Assembly: GCA_964581565.1 (NCBI GenBank)
Contig: CAZOOZ010000008.1
Coordinates: 1 to 64,000, forward strand
DNA from: UBA1433 sp964581565
GTDB taxonomy: Bacteria; Bacillota; Clostridia; Eubacteriales; UBA1433
Direction of reading: 5' to 3'
DNA length: 64,000 nucleotides
In this document: positions 8,558 to 17,685 of the stretch, piece by piece
Numbering within the stretch: the stretch's first letter is position 1
How the letters are laid out: each line of letters opens with the position of its first letter
Notes under the pieces: generated by a model
Seen by the model: only the letters and a program-made list of their open reading frames with translations
What the model was told of the DNA's origin: nothing
Database searches by the model: none
Position numbers and translations under genes: made by a program

Positions 8558-8908
8558 TTATTTATGTCCTTCTTTTGGCACGATACAAATGAATTCGAGT
8601 TTTTCGTCGGATGTGTTTTTCCATTGATGCTGTTTGTCAGCCGGAACAAAGGTATACATACCTTCACATACCGGATATTGTTCTCCCTCAATCGTAAGCA
8701 TGCCGTTGCCTTTAATATAATAATTAATATGCGGCCATGGATGAATATGATCAAAGCTTTGACCCTTTGGAGCTACTTCAATAAAGCGCAGCACATAATC
8801 TTCCCAGCCTTCTTCAGGACCGATTGCTCTTTTAATACCGGCACCTATTACGTTTGCGCCATCATCATGCACAACAGCGACTACATCATCTTTATGCCCA
8901 ATAACCAT
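8558..8908 (-). CDS. Small cupin-domain protein
   Basis: A 116-residue single-cupin protein. Motif 1 appears as G-x5-HIH-x3-H (about residues 49-62: FDHIHPWPHINYYIKGNG). Motif 2 appears as G-x5-P-x4-H-x3-N (about 83-98: GMYTFVPADKQHQWKN). Three histidines remain to bind a metal, while the usual motif-1 glutamate is not obvious. Such proteins are isomerases, dioxygenase-like enzymes or ligand-binding accessory proteins. Lying between two nearly identical GntR/FCD genes and facing the dehydrogenase/symporter operon, it may act on the same sugar-acid-like compound, but this is inference. GGAGG precedes the ATG at seven bases. Confidence 0.85.
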   Translation of the reverse strand: MVIGHKDDVVAVVHDDGANVIGAGIKRAIGPEEGWEDYVLRFIEVAPKGQSFDHIHPWPHINYYIKGNGMLTIEGEQYPVCEGMYTFVPADKQHQWKNTSDEKLEFICIVPKEGHK

Positions 8909-8985
8909 TTTTTAACCTCCAAAACAATTTTTCTTCCTATTTGAAGTTTAACATTCCTTAAATAAAAATGCTACAAAAAAATAAT

Positions 8986-9696
8986 TTATAATCTCAGATA
9001 AGCGCCAGGATAGGAGATAACTTTTGTTGCATCTTCTAAGTGGCGGTTTAAAATGGTGGCTACATTATCCGGTATGCCCGATTCAAATGCGCGGATGATC
9101 ATAAAATGTTGGTTGATCGCGGCAGAAAAAAACGGATAATTATCATCTGCTTTTGCAGTCAATACGACTGTGCCGTAAGAAAGATTTCGATCAACGGAGC
9201 CTGCAATACTTTGATACATTATTTTAATATATTTGTTTCTGCATGAATCAATAATTAGACGGTGATAATTTTTATCGGCTTCAAAGGTAGCCAAATAATT
9301 TCTTTGTTCAATGGCCTTTTTAAAGTCGTGCGCATATTTTGTCAGCAATTTTATTTCTTTATCGGTTATGCATTCGCAAAGCCTTTTTGCGGCATCGAGT
9401 TCCAATATTTTTCTGGATTCATAAACATCAAACATTTCATAAGTGTTTAATTCTGTCACTGTCAATCTACGCTGTTCGTCCTGAAGTACTAATCCATCTG
9501 AAATTAGCATAGTTACCGCTTCGCGGATTGTTGTGCGGCTTACATTTAAATCATTTGCCAGATGGGATATGTTCAGTTTTGATCCAGGTTGAATTTTCAA
9601 TTTAATAATTTGATCATATAAATAGCGGTAAATGATCTGCGAGAGAGGATCAAAGGGATACTTCTCAAATAGCCTTTGGATTTCTGGTGAGTACAT
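8986..9696 (-). CDS. GntR/FCD transcription regulator, paralogue 2
   Basis: A 236-residue regulator strikingly similar to the one at 7508-8218 over its whole length; both share LNVSRTTIREA in the winged helix and LECDAAKRLCECIT-like and DKNYHRLIIDSC blocks in the FCD domain. The start at 9696 follows GGAG with a TTGTTT spacer, identical in design to paralogue 1. It lies 33 bases after the third GntR gene (9730-10434) in the same direction, and 77 bases before the cupin gene. The three genes could therefore form one transcript from the promoter above 10434. A recent tandem duplication is the simplest explanation for paralogues 1 and 2. Confidence 0.88.
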   Translation of the reverse strand: MYSPEIQRLFEKYPFDPLSQIIYRYLYDQIIKLKIQPGSKLNISHLANDLNVSRTTIREAVTMLISDGLVLQDEQRRLTVTELNTYEMFDVYESRKILELDAAKRLCECITDKEIKLLTKYAHDFKKAIEQRNYLATFEADKNYHRLIIDSCRNKYIKIMYQSIAGSVDRNLSYGTVVLTAKADDNYPFFSAAINQHFMIIRAFESGIPDNVATILNRHLEDATKVISYPGAYLRL

Positions 9697-9729
9697 AAAC
9701 AACTCCAATATAAATAATATTTCAAAAAG

Positions 9730-10434
9730 TTAAAGTTTTAAGCTCAGTCCCGGAAAAGATAAAAGTTTTGAACCAACTGCCAAATGACGTTGTATGAGCG
9801 TAGCAACATTATTCGGCATCCTGGTTTCCAACGCACGTACGATCATTAAATGCTGGTTAATTACAGAGCTTGCGAAAGGATTCCCTTCGGATATGCTAGG
9901 TGCTACGGAAGTATACGATATATATCGTTCAATGGTGCTGTATATACTCCCATACATTGTTTTTATATATGTATTATTACAATATTCCACAATGAGCCGA
10001 TGAAATTCTTTGTCCGCTTCACTGGCTTCAATGTATTCTTTACGCTTCAGTCTATTATCAAAATCTCTTGCAAGAGATTTCAAATGATTGAGTTGCTCGT
10101 CTAAAATGCTTTCACATAAAAGCATACCTGCTTTTATCTCTATGATTTCTCGGGCGGTATACATGTCAAACATTTGATATGTGTTGAGTTCGGCCACTGA
10201 GAATTTCGATGAAGAATGCTGCACAATCAATGATATCTCAACGAGCAGGGTAAGAGCCTCCCGAATCGTTGTGCGGCTTACTGACAATGACGAAGCCAGT
10301 TGAGAGATGTTTAATTTTTCTCCCGGTTTTAATTCCAGTTTTATGATTTTATCTCTGAGACATCTGCTTACAATACGTGACAGAGAATCATAAGGATATT
10401 TTTCGTTAAGTTGTTGAATCTCTAGAGAGCACAT
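9730..10434 (-). CDS. GntR/FCD transcription regulator, paralogue 3
   Basis: A 234-residue GntR/FCD regulator, more divergent than paralogues 1 and 2. The winged helix keeps LSVSRTTIREALTLL (about residues 45-59), and the FCD domain keeps DKEFHRLIVEYC, INQHLMIVRALE and RHLAVGS. The start codon ATG at 10434 is preceded by AAGGTATTT. It is divergent from the Ldh_2 dehydrogenase/symporter operon that starts at 10907 and is the natural candidate for its local regulator. Inverted repeats at 10499-10547 sit between the two. Confidence 0.87.
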   Translation of the reverse strand: MCSLEIQQLNEKYPYDSLSRIVSRCLRDKIIKLELKPGEKLNISQLASSLSVSRTTIREALTLLVEISLIVQHSSSKFSVAELNTYQMFDMYTAREIIEIKAGMLLCESILDEQLNHLKSLARDFDNRLKRKEYIEASEADKEFHRLIVEYCNNTYIKTMYGSIYSTIERYISYTSVAPSISEGNPFASSVINQHLMIVRALETRMPNNVATLIQRHLAVGSKLLSFPGLSLKL

Positions 10435-10906
10435 AGTAAATACCTTCTTAATAGCTTATATTTAATCATAGCAATCTTTATTGTCGAACATGATAATTTT
10501 TTGTTATACTAACAAAAGTTTTGCAGTATATCAATATTCAAAACTTTAATCGAAGGATACTTATACAAAATCTCTTTCCTTTTTTCTTTAAATTAAATAC
10601 AGTTTGAAGGTTGATTTATTAATTTTTATGTTTTTTATTTCTAATTAAGTTTAAAAATTTCTAATATTGTACGTTTTTTAAAACAGTTTTATAAAAGAGG
10701 CATATTTTAACCGATTTCAAGTAAGATTTTATTACTTTTTAAACAAAAATGAAATACAAATAAAAAAAATTTGCATAGATTTAAAAATGTATAGGATTAC
10801 ATTTTAAATGCTGTACCCATCTACAAACATTTTTTATCCGCTCATTATAATAAATCCAAAGTTAAAGCGCGCTGACTTAAATTCAATTAAAAAGGAGTGG
10901 GTAGAT
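10435..10906. promoter_or_regulatory. Divergent control region with nested inverted repeats
   Basis: About 470 AT-rich bases separate the third GntR gene from the dehydrogenase operon. Two inverted repeats overlap at the GntR side. TTTTGTTA-TAC-TAACAAAA spans 10499-10517, and AAAGTTTTG ... CAAAACTTT spans 10515-10523 and 10539-10547. A further AAAACAGTTTT palindrome lies near 10680. These are plausible regulator-binding sites. An upstream in-frame ATG at 10808 exists but has no ribosome binding site. Confidence 0.45.
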
Positions 10907-12007
10907 ATGTCAGAGCCAATTCATGTAAGTGTGGAGCAGCTATATCAAATAGCATTTGATACACTTATATCATTTGGTTTTAATGAAGAAGAATCGCGTC
11001 ATGGAGCTGAAGTATTGTTTGCTTCCGATGTAAGAGGAGTAGATTCGCACGGAGTTGCGAGACTTGAGTTTTATGACACTATGATTTCAAAAGGCATGAT
11101 TAATAAACATGCCAAACTAGAAGTTATCAATGAAACGGCAGCCACCGCGTATTTAGATGCGCAAAACGGACTGGGCATTGTCATGGCGCCTCAAGCCATG
11201 GATGTATGCATAGAAAAAGCAAAACAAGCTGGAATCGGAATGGTGAGCGTTAAAAATGGCGGGCATTTCGGAATTGCCGGTTATTATGCACAAAAAGCTG
11301 CAGAGCAGGGAATGATCGGTTTCACTTTTGCAAATTCCGCAGCTGTTATGGCTGCTTTTGGCGGACGGGGTACTGTTTTAGGAAACAGTCCGGTAAGTAT
11401 TGCATTCCCGAAGGGAGCCGATGGTAGGGATAATGTTATGCTGGATATGGCATGCAGCAATGTCGCTTACGGCAAAATTCAGATTGCTGATAGAAAAGGG
11501 GAAAAGCTTCCTGCAGGCTGGGCGGTTGATGAATTTGGAGTAGAAACAGATGACCCTAAAGATGTTCTTGAAAGACCCGGATCACTTCTTCCGTTTGGAG
11601 GGCCTAAAGGATACTGTCTTGCTGTTCTGCTTGAAATGATGTCGGCCGTATTGCCCGGGGCCAGCACAGGGGTCGATGTTGGTTGGATTAAAACAGAGGG
11701 AATGAAAGAAAATCTTGGCTATATGTTTTTAGCAATTGACGTCAATCAAATAAGACCATTAAAAGAAGTAGAAAAAGATATTGAATATTATACAACAAAA
11801 TTGAAAAATACCGAACCTGCAAAAGGCAAGAATGAAGTATTCTTGCCGGGAGAGCTCGAGCATATCAATATGAAAAAACGTATGCAGGAAGGATTTAATT
11901 TAAATTATAACGTAGCAAGAGACTTACTTATGTTGGCGAAAAAATATAATCGACTTGGCAGCGACGCAACAATAGAAGATTTATTTTATAAAAAAATGGA
12001 GGTTTAA
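10907..12007 (+). CDS. Ldh_2 family malate/lactate/sulfolactate-type dehydrogenase
   Basis: A 366-residue NAD(P)-dependent hydroxyacid dehydrogenase of the malate/L-lactate dehydrogenase 2 family (YlbC, YiaK, ComC relatives). Family blocks include ASDVRGVDSHGVARLEFY (about residues 37-54; the catalytic His in DSHG), VKNGGHFGIAGYYA (about 112-125), GNSPVSIAFP and LPFGGPKGYCLAVLLEMM (about 227-244). The start at 10907 is chosen because AAGGAGTGGG precedes it; a longer frame from 10808 lacks such a signal. Three bases separate it from the sodium symporter gene, so the pair is probably one operon for import and oxidation of a hydroxyacid. Substrate possibilities are malate, lactate, ureidoglycolate, 2,3-diketogulonate or sulfolactate. 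Confidence 0.87.
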   Translation: MSEPIHVSVEQLYQIAFDTLISFGFNEEESRHGAEVLFASDVRGVDSHGVARLEFYDTMISKGMINKHAKLEVINETAATAYLDAQNGLGIVMAPQAMDVCIEKAKQAGIGMVSVKNGGHFGIAGYYAQKAAEQGMIGFTFANSAAVMAAFGGRGTVLGNSPVSIAFPKGADGRDNVMLDMACSNVAYGKIQIADRKGEKLPAGWAVDEFGVETDDPKDVLERPGSLLPFGGPKGYCLAVLLEMMSAVLPGASTGVDVGWIKTEGMKENLGYMFLAIDVNQIRPLKEVEKDIEYYTTKLKNTEPAKGKNEVFLPGELEHINMKKRMQEGFNLNYNVARDLLMLAKKYNRLGSDATIEDLFYKKMEV

Positions 12008-12010
12008 TTC

Positions 12011-13471
12011 ATGAGCATCACATTAGGCATAATTATTGGTTATATGTTCTTAATGCTTGCCGTATCATTTATCTCAACACGATTGATGAAAAAGCAAGAC
12101 ACTGAAAACTTTCTGCTTGCAGGAAAGAATTTGAACTGGGTGCTTGTAGGCGTGGTTATTGCCGGGCTTGGAATCGGCGGCGTATCAACCGTTGGCGTAG
12201 CTGAAAATGCGTATACGGCAGGCTTGGCAGCTGGGCAATATCTTGTGGCATGGGCAATAGGGGCAATTATATTTGGCATTTTTGTAACAAAACGTTTAAG
12301 AAAAAGCACCGCTGCAACAGTTATTGAAGTTCTCGACAAAGGGTATGGTAAAGTAACGGGATTTATTGTTATGCTTGCGCAAATGTTTGTTGGCTTCGCA
12401 GTTTTTGCAATGCAAATGGTAGCAGGGGGGGCAATACTTTCTTCGCTGCTTCCGGATATCTTCACACTGCAAACAGGCATGCTTGCATCAGCGGTTATAT
12501 TTGGTTTGGTTGCGATTATAGGGGGACTTTGGTCTGCAGCTCTCTCCAATGTCGTTAACTGTATTGTTATCATTGTAGGGTTAATAATTGGTGTAATAGT
12601 AGTCGTAAATCATTTTGGCGGCATGGATGTTATCAAGGCCTCTCTTCCGGCGGGCATGTCCGGTGATGGCTCTCATTGGTTTGATCCGGTAAAAGGATAC
12701 GGATGGCCGAAAGTATTGGGCCAGATTATATCTATGACGGTTCTGGCGCATGCAATACAGACATGCACACAGACGGCAATCGCGTCAAAAAACAGTAAAA
12801 ATGCACGCAACGGATTTATTTTCGCAGCAATTATTATGCTTCCGATGGGATTCATATCCGCATTACTCGGCATTGTCGCCGCTTCACAATTTCCCGGCCT
12901 TGAAAGCGCAAAATTAGCATTACCTGCGGTTATAACAACGATTAATCCTTGGATTGCAGGTTTCACACTCGCAGGGCTTTGGGCTGCTGACGTATCAACA
13001 GCAACAGGGCTTGCTGTTGGTCAAAGTATGATGTTTACAAAAGATATAATGGTGAAATACTTCAAACCGAATATGAGTGAAAAAGGACAAGTTTGGACAT
13101 CGAGAATTATGATGTTGGTCATTATTGTACTGGGCTATTTCTTTGCGATCAACATGAAAGGCATTATTGATACATTAATGAAACTCTTAACACTTTGGAC
13201 ACCGGTGGCAGTGCTGATGTTTGTAACTTTCGCAATGCCGAAGATTACAAGAAAAAGCACAGGTATCGTAGTTATGGTGGTGGGCGGTGCATTTGGCCTC
13301 CTGAGTCTCTTTGTACCTCAGATAGTTATTGCCGGCCAGGCAGTGTTTGGCACAATGGCCGTATCGATTCTTATGGTAATCATTACAGCTATTGCTGATA
13401 AGAGACCTGCAAATTCGAAGGCGCTTTACGGAAAAGAGCTTGAAGAACTTGAAAAAGAGGAAACAGCTTAA
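12011..13471 (+). CDS. Sodium:solute symporter (SSS family)
   Basis: A 486-residue integral membrane protein of the SSS family (PanF/PutP-type fold) with about a dozen helices. The N-terminal TM1, the ENFLLAGKNLNW linker (about residues 31-42) and the glycine-rich TM2 (GVVIAGLGIGGVSTVGVAENAYTAG, about 47-71) are characteristic. The C-terminus is charged (ELEELEKEETA) and cytoplasmic. It takes up an organic solute with sodium. Its coupling to the Ldh_2 dehydrogenase three bases upstream suggests a hydroxycarboxylate substrate. A terminator follows at 13513-13545, closing a two-gene operon. Confidence 0.88.
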   Translation: MSITLGIIIGYMFLMLAVSFISTRLMKKQDTENFLLAGKNLNWVLVGVVIAGLGIGGVSTVGVAENAYTAGLAAGQYLVAWAIGAIIFGIFVTKRLRKSTAATVIEVLDKGYGKVTGFIVMLAQMFVGFAVFAMQMVAGGAILSSLLPDIFTLQTGMLASAVIFGLVAIIGGLWSAALSNVVNCIVIIVGLIIGVIVVVNHFGGMDVIKASLPAGMSGDGSHWFDPVKGYGWPKVLGQIISMTVLAHAIQTCTQTAIASKNSKNARNGFIFAAIIMLPMGFISALLGIVAASQFPGLESAKLALPAVITTINPWIAGFTLAGLWAADVSTATGLAVGQSMMFTKDIMVKYFKPNMSEKGQVWTSRIMMLVIIVLGYFFAINMKGIIDTLMKLLTLWTPVAVLMFVTFAMPKITRKSTGIVVMVVGGAFGLLSLFVPQIVIAGQAVFGTMAVSILMVIITAIADKRPANSKALYGKELEELEKEETA

Positions 13472-13512
13472 AAGTTTTTACTTTTAATATAGACAACTTC
13501 ATTTACTCCTCA

Positions 13513-13545
13513 TAAAAAGTCCCATTCCCATTGGGGCTTTTTATT
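13513..13545 (+). terminator. Rho-independent terminator
   Basis: AAAAAGTCCCA and TTGGGGCTTTTT pair with one wobble around a short loop, followed by TTATTTTT. It ends the dehydrogenase/symporter operon. Confidence 0.75.
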
Positions 13546-13637
13546 TTTATAAATTATAATTAAATTTACTATTCTATTTTTATTAATGATATAATAATTT
13601 AAATGCATTTTTTTAAAAAATACAATATAGGAGCGAT

Positions 13638-15047
13638 ATGTATAAAAAAGCAAGCCTTACAGGGTCTATACTTTTTTTAATTTTAGGATTATACATATTT
13701 CTTGCAAAGCCTTTTGCCTTAGAGCTGACTATGCAAGGGCATTTTATTTTAACGGCACTTTCCATAACAATCGGGTTATGGATTTTCAGGCCTTTTGAAA
13801 TCCCTTTCTCTATCGGCGGAGCATTTTTTATGGCATCCATGCTTGCCGTAGGCATTCCCGCAAGCGCGGTATTTTCCGGATTTTCAGGATCTGCGGTATG
13901 GACATTGATACCTGCACTTTTCTTTGGATTTGCTCTTGCAAAAACCGGACTTGGCAAACGTATTGCATACTATGGAATGAAGATAGCTCATCTTTCTTAT
14001 GGTGGATTGCTATTGATGTGGACTGTTATAGGAATCGCCTTATCGATGCTAACGCCCTCAATTAACGTAAGAGTGGTGATCGTAACCCCTATAGTCTTAA
14101 ACTGCGTGGATATATGCAAGTTTGAAAAAGGATCTAAAGAAAGATCGCTTATTTTGTTAACCGCATGGGCAATGGCAATCATTCCCGGTACAGGATGGCT
14201 CACAGGCTCCCTTACGGGGCCTATTCTGAATGGCTTTTTCGGATCTGTGCCTGATCTTGGAACGATCACGTTCAATCAATGGATAAAAGTAGGATTGCTT
14301 CCGGCGGCAATAATCAGTGTGCTTACAGTGATAGGAGGATATATTGTCTTAAAGCCTTCAAAAAAATTAACTTTAAGTAAAGAAGTTTTTGCTTATGAAT
14401 ATAAAAAATTAGGGAATATAAGTAAGGAAGAAAAAATCACTGCCATTATTTTATCGGCAGCATTTTTAATATTTGTAACCAATTTTCTGCATCATATTCC
14501 GGATGTGGCAACTTGCCTTATTGCCTGGTTTTTGCTTTCTGCTTTTGGTATTATTAAAGGTAAAGACATCAGTTCCGGGATCAGCTGGGATTTGATTATT
14601 TTTATTGGAACGGCAATGGGGTTCAGCGCAATTTTTGCCCAATCCGGAGTAGCAGACTGGATATGCTCGATTTTAGTCGATGTTATCTCTCCGCTTTGTA
14701 TAAACCCCTGGGTATTTGTTTATGGAGTACTGCTGGCGATGTTTATATTGCGCTTTATCGATGTTGCCGCCTTCATACCGACGATGGCAATTCTGACGGC
14801 GGTCATACCGCAGCTCGCAACAATATACGGCATTGATCCGCTTGTTTGGGTACCTCTTATAACAATTGCTATGAATGCATGCTTTTTAAGCTATCAAAAC
14901 ATGTTTGCCTTAGTTGCTCAAACGAGTTTTAATGATAACGGATGGACGCAAAAGCATTTTGGCCTTTACGGAACTGCCTATTTTTTAAGCAGCCTTTTAA
15001 CAATGATCATAGCGGTTCCTTACTGGATATCGATCGGTATGTTCTGA
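13638..15047 (+). CDS. SLC13/DASS-type anion permease
   Basis: A 469-residue membrane protein with about 11-12 helices, matching the divalent-anion:sodium symporter (SLC13/DASS) and related ion-transporter superfamily. Typical features are SGFSGSAVWTLIPALFFGFALAKTGLG in the first half (about residues 80-106), a glycine/serine hairpin with PGTGWLTGSLTGPI (about 182-195), and a second repeat with ISWDLIIFIGTAMGFSAIF (about 315-333). Family substrates are di- and tricarboxylates, sulfate or other organic anions. AGGAGCG precedes the ATG. It is convergent with glpK, with only 41 bases between. It may bring in the substrate of the nearby dehydratase or dehydrogenase; this is inferred from position only. 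Confidence 0.83.
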   Translation: MYKKASLTGSILFLILGLYIFLAKPFALELTMQGHFILTALSITIGLWIFRPFEIPFSIGGAFFMASMLAVGIPASAVFSGFSGSAVWTLIPALFFGFALAKTGLGKRIAYYGMKIAHLSYGGLLLMWTVIGIALSMLTPSINVRVVIVTPIVLNCVDICKFEKGSKERSLILLTAWAMAIIPGTGWLTGSLTGPILNGFFGSVPDLGTITFNQWIKVGLLPAAIISVLTVIGGYIVLKPSKKLTLSKEVFAYEYKKLGNISKEEKITAIILSAAFLIFVTNFLHHIPDVATCLIAWFLLSAFGIIKGKDISSGISWDLIIFIGTAMGFSAIFAQSGVADWICSILVDVISPLCINPWVFVYGVLLAMFILRFIDVAAFIPTMAILTAVIPQLATIYGIDPLVWVPLITIAMNACFLSYQNMFALVAQTSFNDNGWTQKHFGLYGTAYFLSSLLTMIIAVPYWISIGMF

Positions 15048-15088
15048 AGAATAAAAGAGTTGCGGCGAATTTTTATCATTGATTATTT

Positions 15089-16582
15089 TTATCTGATTCT
15101 GCTTTTATAAAGTGTCATCTCCACTGCTTTCTGCCAACCTGATAAAAGCCTATCTATATCAGCTTTATTGCCTGTGGGATAAAAGACCTTCTGGACCGCA
15201 CTGTTTGTGAGAATGTCTTGTTTTGATGAATAAAACCCTGTTTTTAAACCCGCAAGGCAGGCTGCGCCTAATGCTGTGGTTTCTATTATATCGGGTCTGA
15301 TAATAGGAAGTTGAGAAATGTCGGCTTGAAACTGCATCAAAAAATCATTTGCACATGCTCCGCCGTCTACCTTTAAAGCGTCTATAGACAAATTAAATTT
15401 ATCTGAAATTGCTTGCAAAACATCGTTTGTTTGATAAGCGATGGATTCAAGGGCCGCACGGATGATATGATATTTATTGCTGCCCCGGCTCAGCCCGCTG
15501 ATTGTGCCTCGTGCATACATATCCCAGTGGGGTGCCCCGAGACCGGCAAAGGCAGGCACAATGTATACGCCGCCGTTATTTTCTGCTTTAGCAGCCATTT
15601 TTTCTGATTCGGCAGAGGTGCTTAAAAGACCTAATTCATCCCGCAGCCATTGGATGACCGCGCCGCCGACAAATACACTGCCTTCGATAGCGTATGTTAT
15701 TTCATTGTCGATGCTTGCGGCTAACGTTGTTACCATACTGTCTGCACTTAAGCAAGGATTCTGCCCTATGTTAGCCAATAAAAAACATCCTGTGCCGTAT
15801 GTATTTTTTGCGCTGCCTTTTGAAAAACAAGATTGTCCAAATAATGACGATTGTTGATCCCCGCAGCATGCGGTGATAGGAACTTCGACACCATCTATTC
15901 GTATCTCTCCGAAATAGTCGCTTGAGTTTTTCACTTCTGCCATCATAGAGGAAGGAATATCGAAAACATTTAATAAATTTTTATCCCACTGAAGAGTTTT
16001 GATATTATAAAGCATCGTGCGGCTGGCATTGGTGTGGTCTGTTGCAAAAACCTTGCCTTGTGTAAATTTGTAAAGCAGCCATGTATCTATGGTACCAAAC
16101 AACAGGCTGCCGTTTTTTGCCTTGCTTCTGGCTCCTTGTACGTTGTCCAGTATCCATTTGATTTTTGTGGCCGAAAAGTAGGCGTCAACAAGCAGACCTG
16201 TACTTTCATGAATATAAGCATTGTATGAAGAATTTTTTAACTCTTCACATAAATCTGCAGTTCTTCTGCATTGCCATACGATTGCATTATAGATAGGCAG
16301 ACCTGTTTGCCTGTCCCATACAACTGCTGTTTCTCTCTGGTTGGTGATGCCAATGGCGGCAATTTCACGGGCATTGACGCTGTGTTCTTGTAACAAATCA
16401 TCTAAAACATCTAACTGCGTATAATAAATTTCCATGGCATCATGTTCTACGTAGCCGGCCTGAGGATAAATTTGTGCGAATTCTTTGGCGCATATTCCAA
16501 GCAGACGATAATTTTTATCAAATAAAATAGCTCGGCAAGATGTAGTTCCTTGATCTAGGGCAACTACAAATTTTTTATTCAT
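15089..16582 (-). CDS. glpK: Glycerol kinase
   Basis: A 497-residue FGGY-family kinase, full length for GlpK. It phosphorylates glycerol to sn-glycerol-3-phosphate in the cytosol. Visible signatures are DQGTTSCRAILFD at the N-terminus (phosphate 1), the substrate segment GITNQRETAVVWDRQTGLPIYNAIVWQCRRT (about residues 80-110; Arg-Glu of the glycerol site), GTIDTWLLYK and the FGGY signature around EGSVFVGGAVIQWLRD and KVDGGACANDFLMQFQAD. The ATG at 16582 follows AGAAGGA at seven bases; a TTG two codons upstream is less well placed. The gene begins inside the end of the upstream lipase-like gene (8-bp overlap), so the two are translationally coupled. Confidence 0.95.
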   Translation of the reverse strand: MNKKFVVALDQGTTSCRAILFDKNYRLLGICAKEFAQIYPQAGYVEHDAMEIYYTQLDVLDDLLQEHSVNAREIAAIGITNQRETAVVWDRQTGLPIYNAIVWQCRRTADLCEELKNSSYNAYIHESTGLLVDAYFSATKIKWILDNVQGARSKAKNGSLLFGTIDTWLLYKFTQGKVFATDHTNASRTMLYNIKTLQWDKNLLNVFDIPSSMMAEVKNSSDYFGEIRIDGVEVPITACCGDQQSSLFGQSCFSKGSAKNTYGTGCFLLANIGQNPCLSADSMVTTLAASIDNEITYAIEGSVFVGGAVIQWLRDELGLLSTSAESEKMAAKAENNGGVYIVPAFAGLGAPHWDMYARGTISGLSRGSNKYHIIRAALESIAYQTNDVLQAISDKFNLSIDALKVDGGACANDFLMQFQADISQLPIIRPDIIETTALGAACLAGLKTGFYSSKQDILTNSAVQKVFYPTGNKADIDRLLSGWQKAVEMTLYKSRIR

Positions 16583-17513
16583 AGACAATTCCTTCTAGAT
16601 TCAATTTTTCGTAAATAAAATCAACGATATTGCTATAAACTAAAGTATAATTGATTTCATTGAGCATTTCATGCCGGCCATCTTCATATAGCTTCAATTC
16701 AACATTGTGAATGCCGGCTTTTCTCATATCGTTGTATACTTTTAGTACGCCTTCACCAAATTGACCGACAGGGTCGCATGTTCCTGAAATAAATAAATAG
16801 GATTTATCTTTGGCGAGCATATTGGCCCAGGTTTTAGAATTAATGAATTCAAGAATATTAAAAAAATCAGAAAAAGCGCTTGAGGTGAAAACAAAACCGC
16901 ATTTTGAATCTGAGACATATTTATCGACTTCGTCATTATCTCTGCTCAGCCAGTCAAAATTGGTTCTGTTGGGCTTGAATGCTTTATTGTACGGTCTGAA
17001 ACATAAATTATCCAGTAGCGGGCTTATATGTCTTGGTCCTCTTAATTTTGTTTCTAATCGGGCAAGCAACTTGCCGAATTTTAACTGTTTATTCGGACCG
17101 GATGTACCGCTGAATATAAAGCAATCAATGCCGTCGGGGCTTTGGGATGCAATGTATCTTGCAAAGAAGGATCCCATGGAATGACCAAAAAGAATAAGGG
17201 GAATGGAGGGGTATTGTTTTGCTATATCTTCTTTAAAATCAAGTATACATTCCTTCACATAGTCTCCGCCGTTTTTATCAGAGAAAAAACCTAAGCCTTC
17301 CTGCGAAGAATCTCCGTGGCCGGGCAGGTCTATTCCGCAAGCGAGAATATGGTTTTGCGTTAGATATTCAGCGAATCTTTCATAACGTTTCAAGTGCTCT
17401 GCCATACCATGACAAATAAGCATGATAGCTTTAATTTCATTTTCCGGTACCCATATATGAGCTGATATTTTTTTATTGCGGGAAGAAGTCAAAAAGTATT
17501 GCCGGTGGTCCAT
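16575..17513 (-). CDS. Monoacylglycerol lipase/lysophospholipase-like hydrolase
   Basis: A 312-residue alpha/beta hydrolase of the Hydrolase_4 (PldB/monoglyceride lipase) type. The fold elements are HGMAEHLKRY (oxyanion region, about residues 35-44), DLPGHGDS (about 62-69), and a catalytic triad of Ser112 in GHSMG, Asp247 in GTCDPVG and His281 in GRHEM. No signal peptide or membrane helix is present, so it acts in the cytosol, probably releasing fatty acid and glycerol from monoacylglycerols or lysophospholipids. Its stop codon overlaps the start of glpK by 8 bases on the same strand, a strong functional hint that freed glycerol is phosphorylated at once. Confidence 0.87.
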   Translation of the reverse strand: MDHRQYFLTSSRNKKISAHIWVPENEIKAIMLICHGMAEHLKRYERFAEYLTQNHILACGIDLPGHGDSSQEGLGFFSDKNGGDYVKECILDFKEDIAKQYPSIPLILFGHSMGSFFARYIASQSPDGIDCFIFSGTSGPNKQLKFGKLLARLETKLRGPRHISPLLDNLCFRPYNKAFKPNRTNFDWLSRDNDEVDKYVSDSKCGFVFTSSAFSDFFNILEFINSKTWANMLAKDKSYLFISGTCDPVGQFGEGVLKVYNDMRKAGIHNVELKLYEDGRHEMLNEINYTLVYSNIVDFIYEKLNLEGIVYE

Positions 17514-17654
17514 ATAATCTCCTGTATTTTATTAATTATCATCCGTTTATTCCATGAATGAATATAAACTGCAAATTAAATCTTTGTTAGTATGATATAA
17601 AATATTAAATAAATCATATCATATATTTTAATATTTTAAAAATATAAAACAAAA

Positions 17655-17683
17655 AAGAGCAAAGAGTGAACCTGCCCTTTTGT
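17655..17683 (-). terminator. Terminator after the dehydratase genes
   Basis: On the minus strand AAAAGGGCA and TGCTCTTTT pair over 9 bp with one G-T wobble, followed by a T-rich run. It lies directly behind the UxaA-like stop codon. Confidence 0.55.
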
Positions 17684-17685
17684 AT

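Noticed and set aside
8564..8944. Open frame of 126 codons opposite the cupin gene
   Set aside because: It is antisense to a well-supported cupin gene with a strong ribosome binding site; composition is that of a reverse-strand shadow.
10808..10906. Longer N-terminus for the Ldh_2 dehydrogenase
   Set aside because: The 33 extra residues are hydrophobic and basic, unlike the family, and there is no ribosome binding site; AAGGAG marks the ATG at 10907.
12040..12573. Minus-strand frame of 177 codons inside the symporter gene
   Set aside because: It is a shadow of hydrophobic codons in the SSS symporter, with no start signal and no domain.
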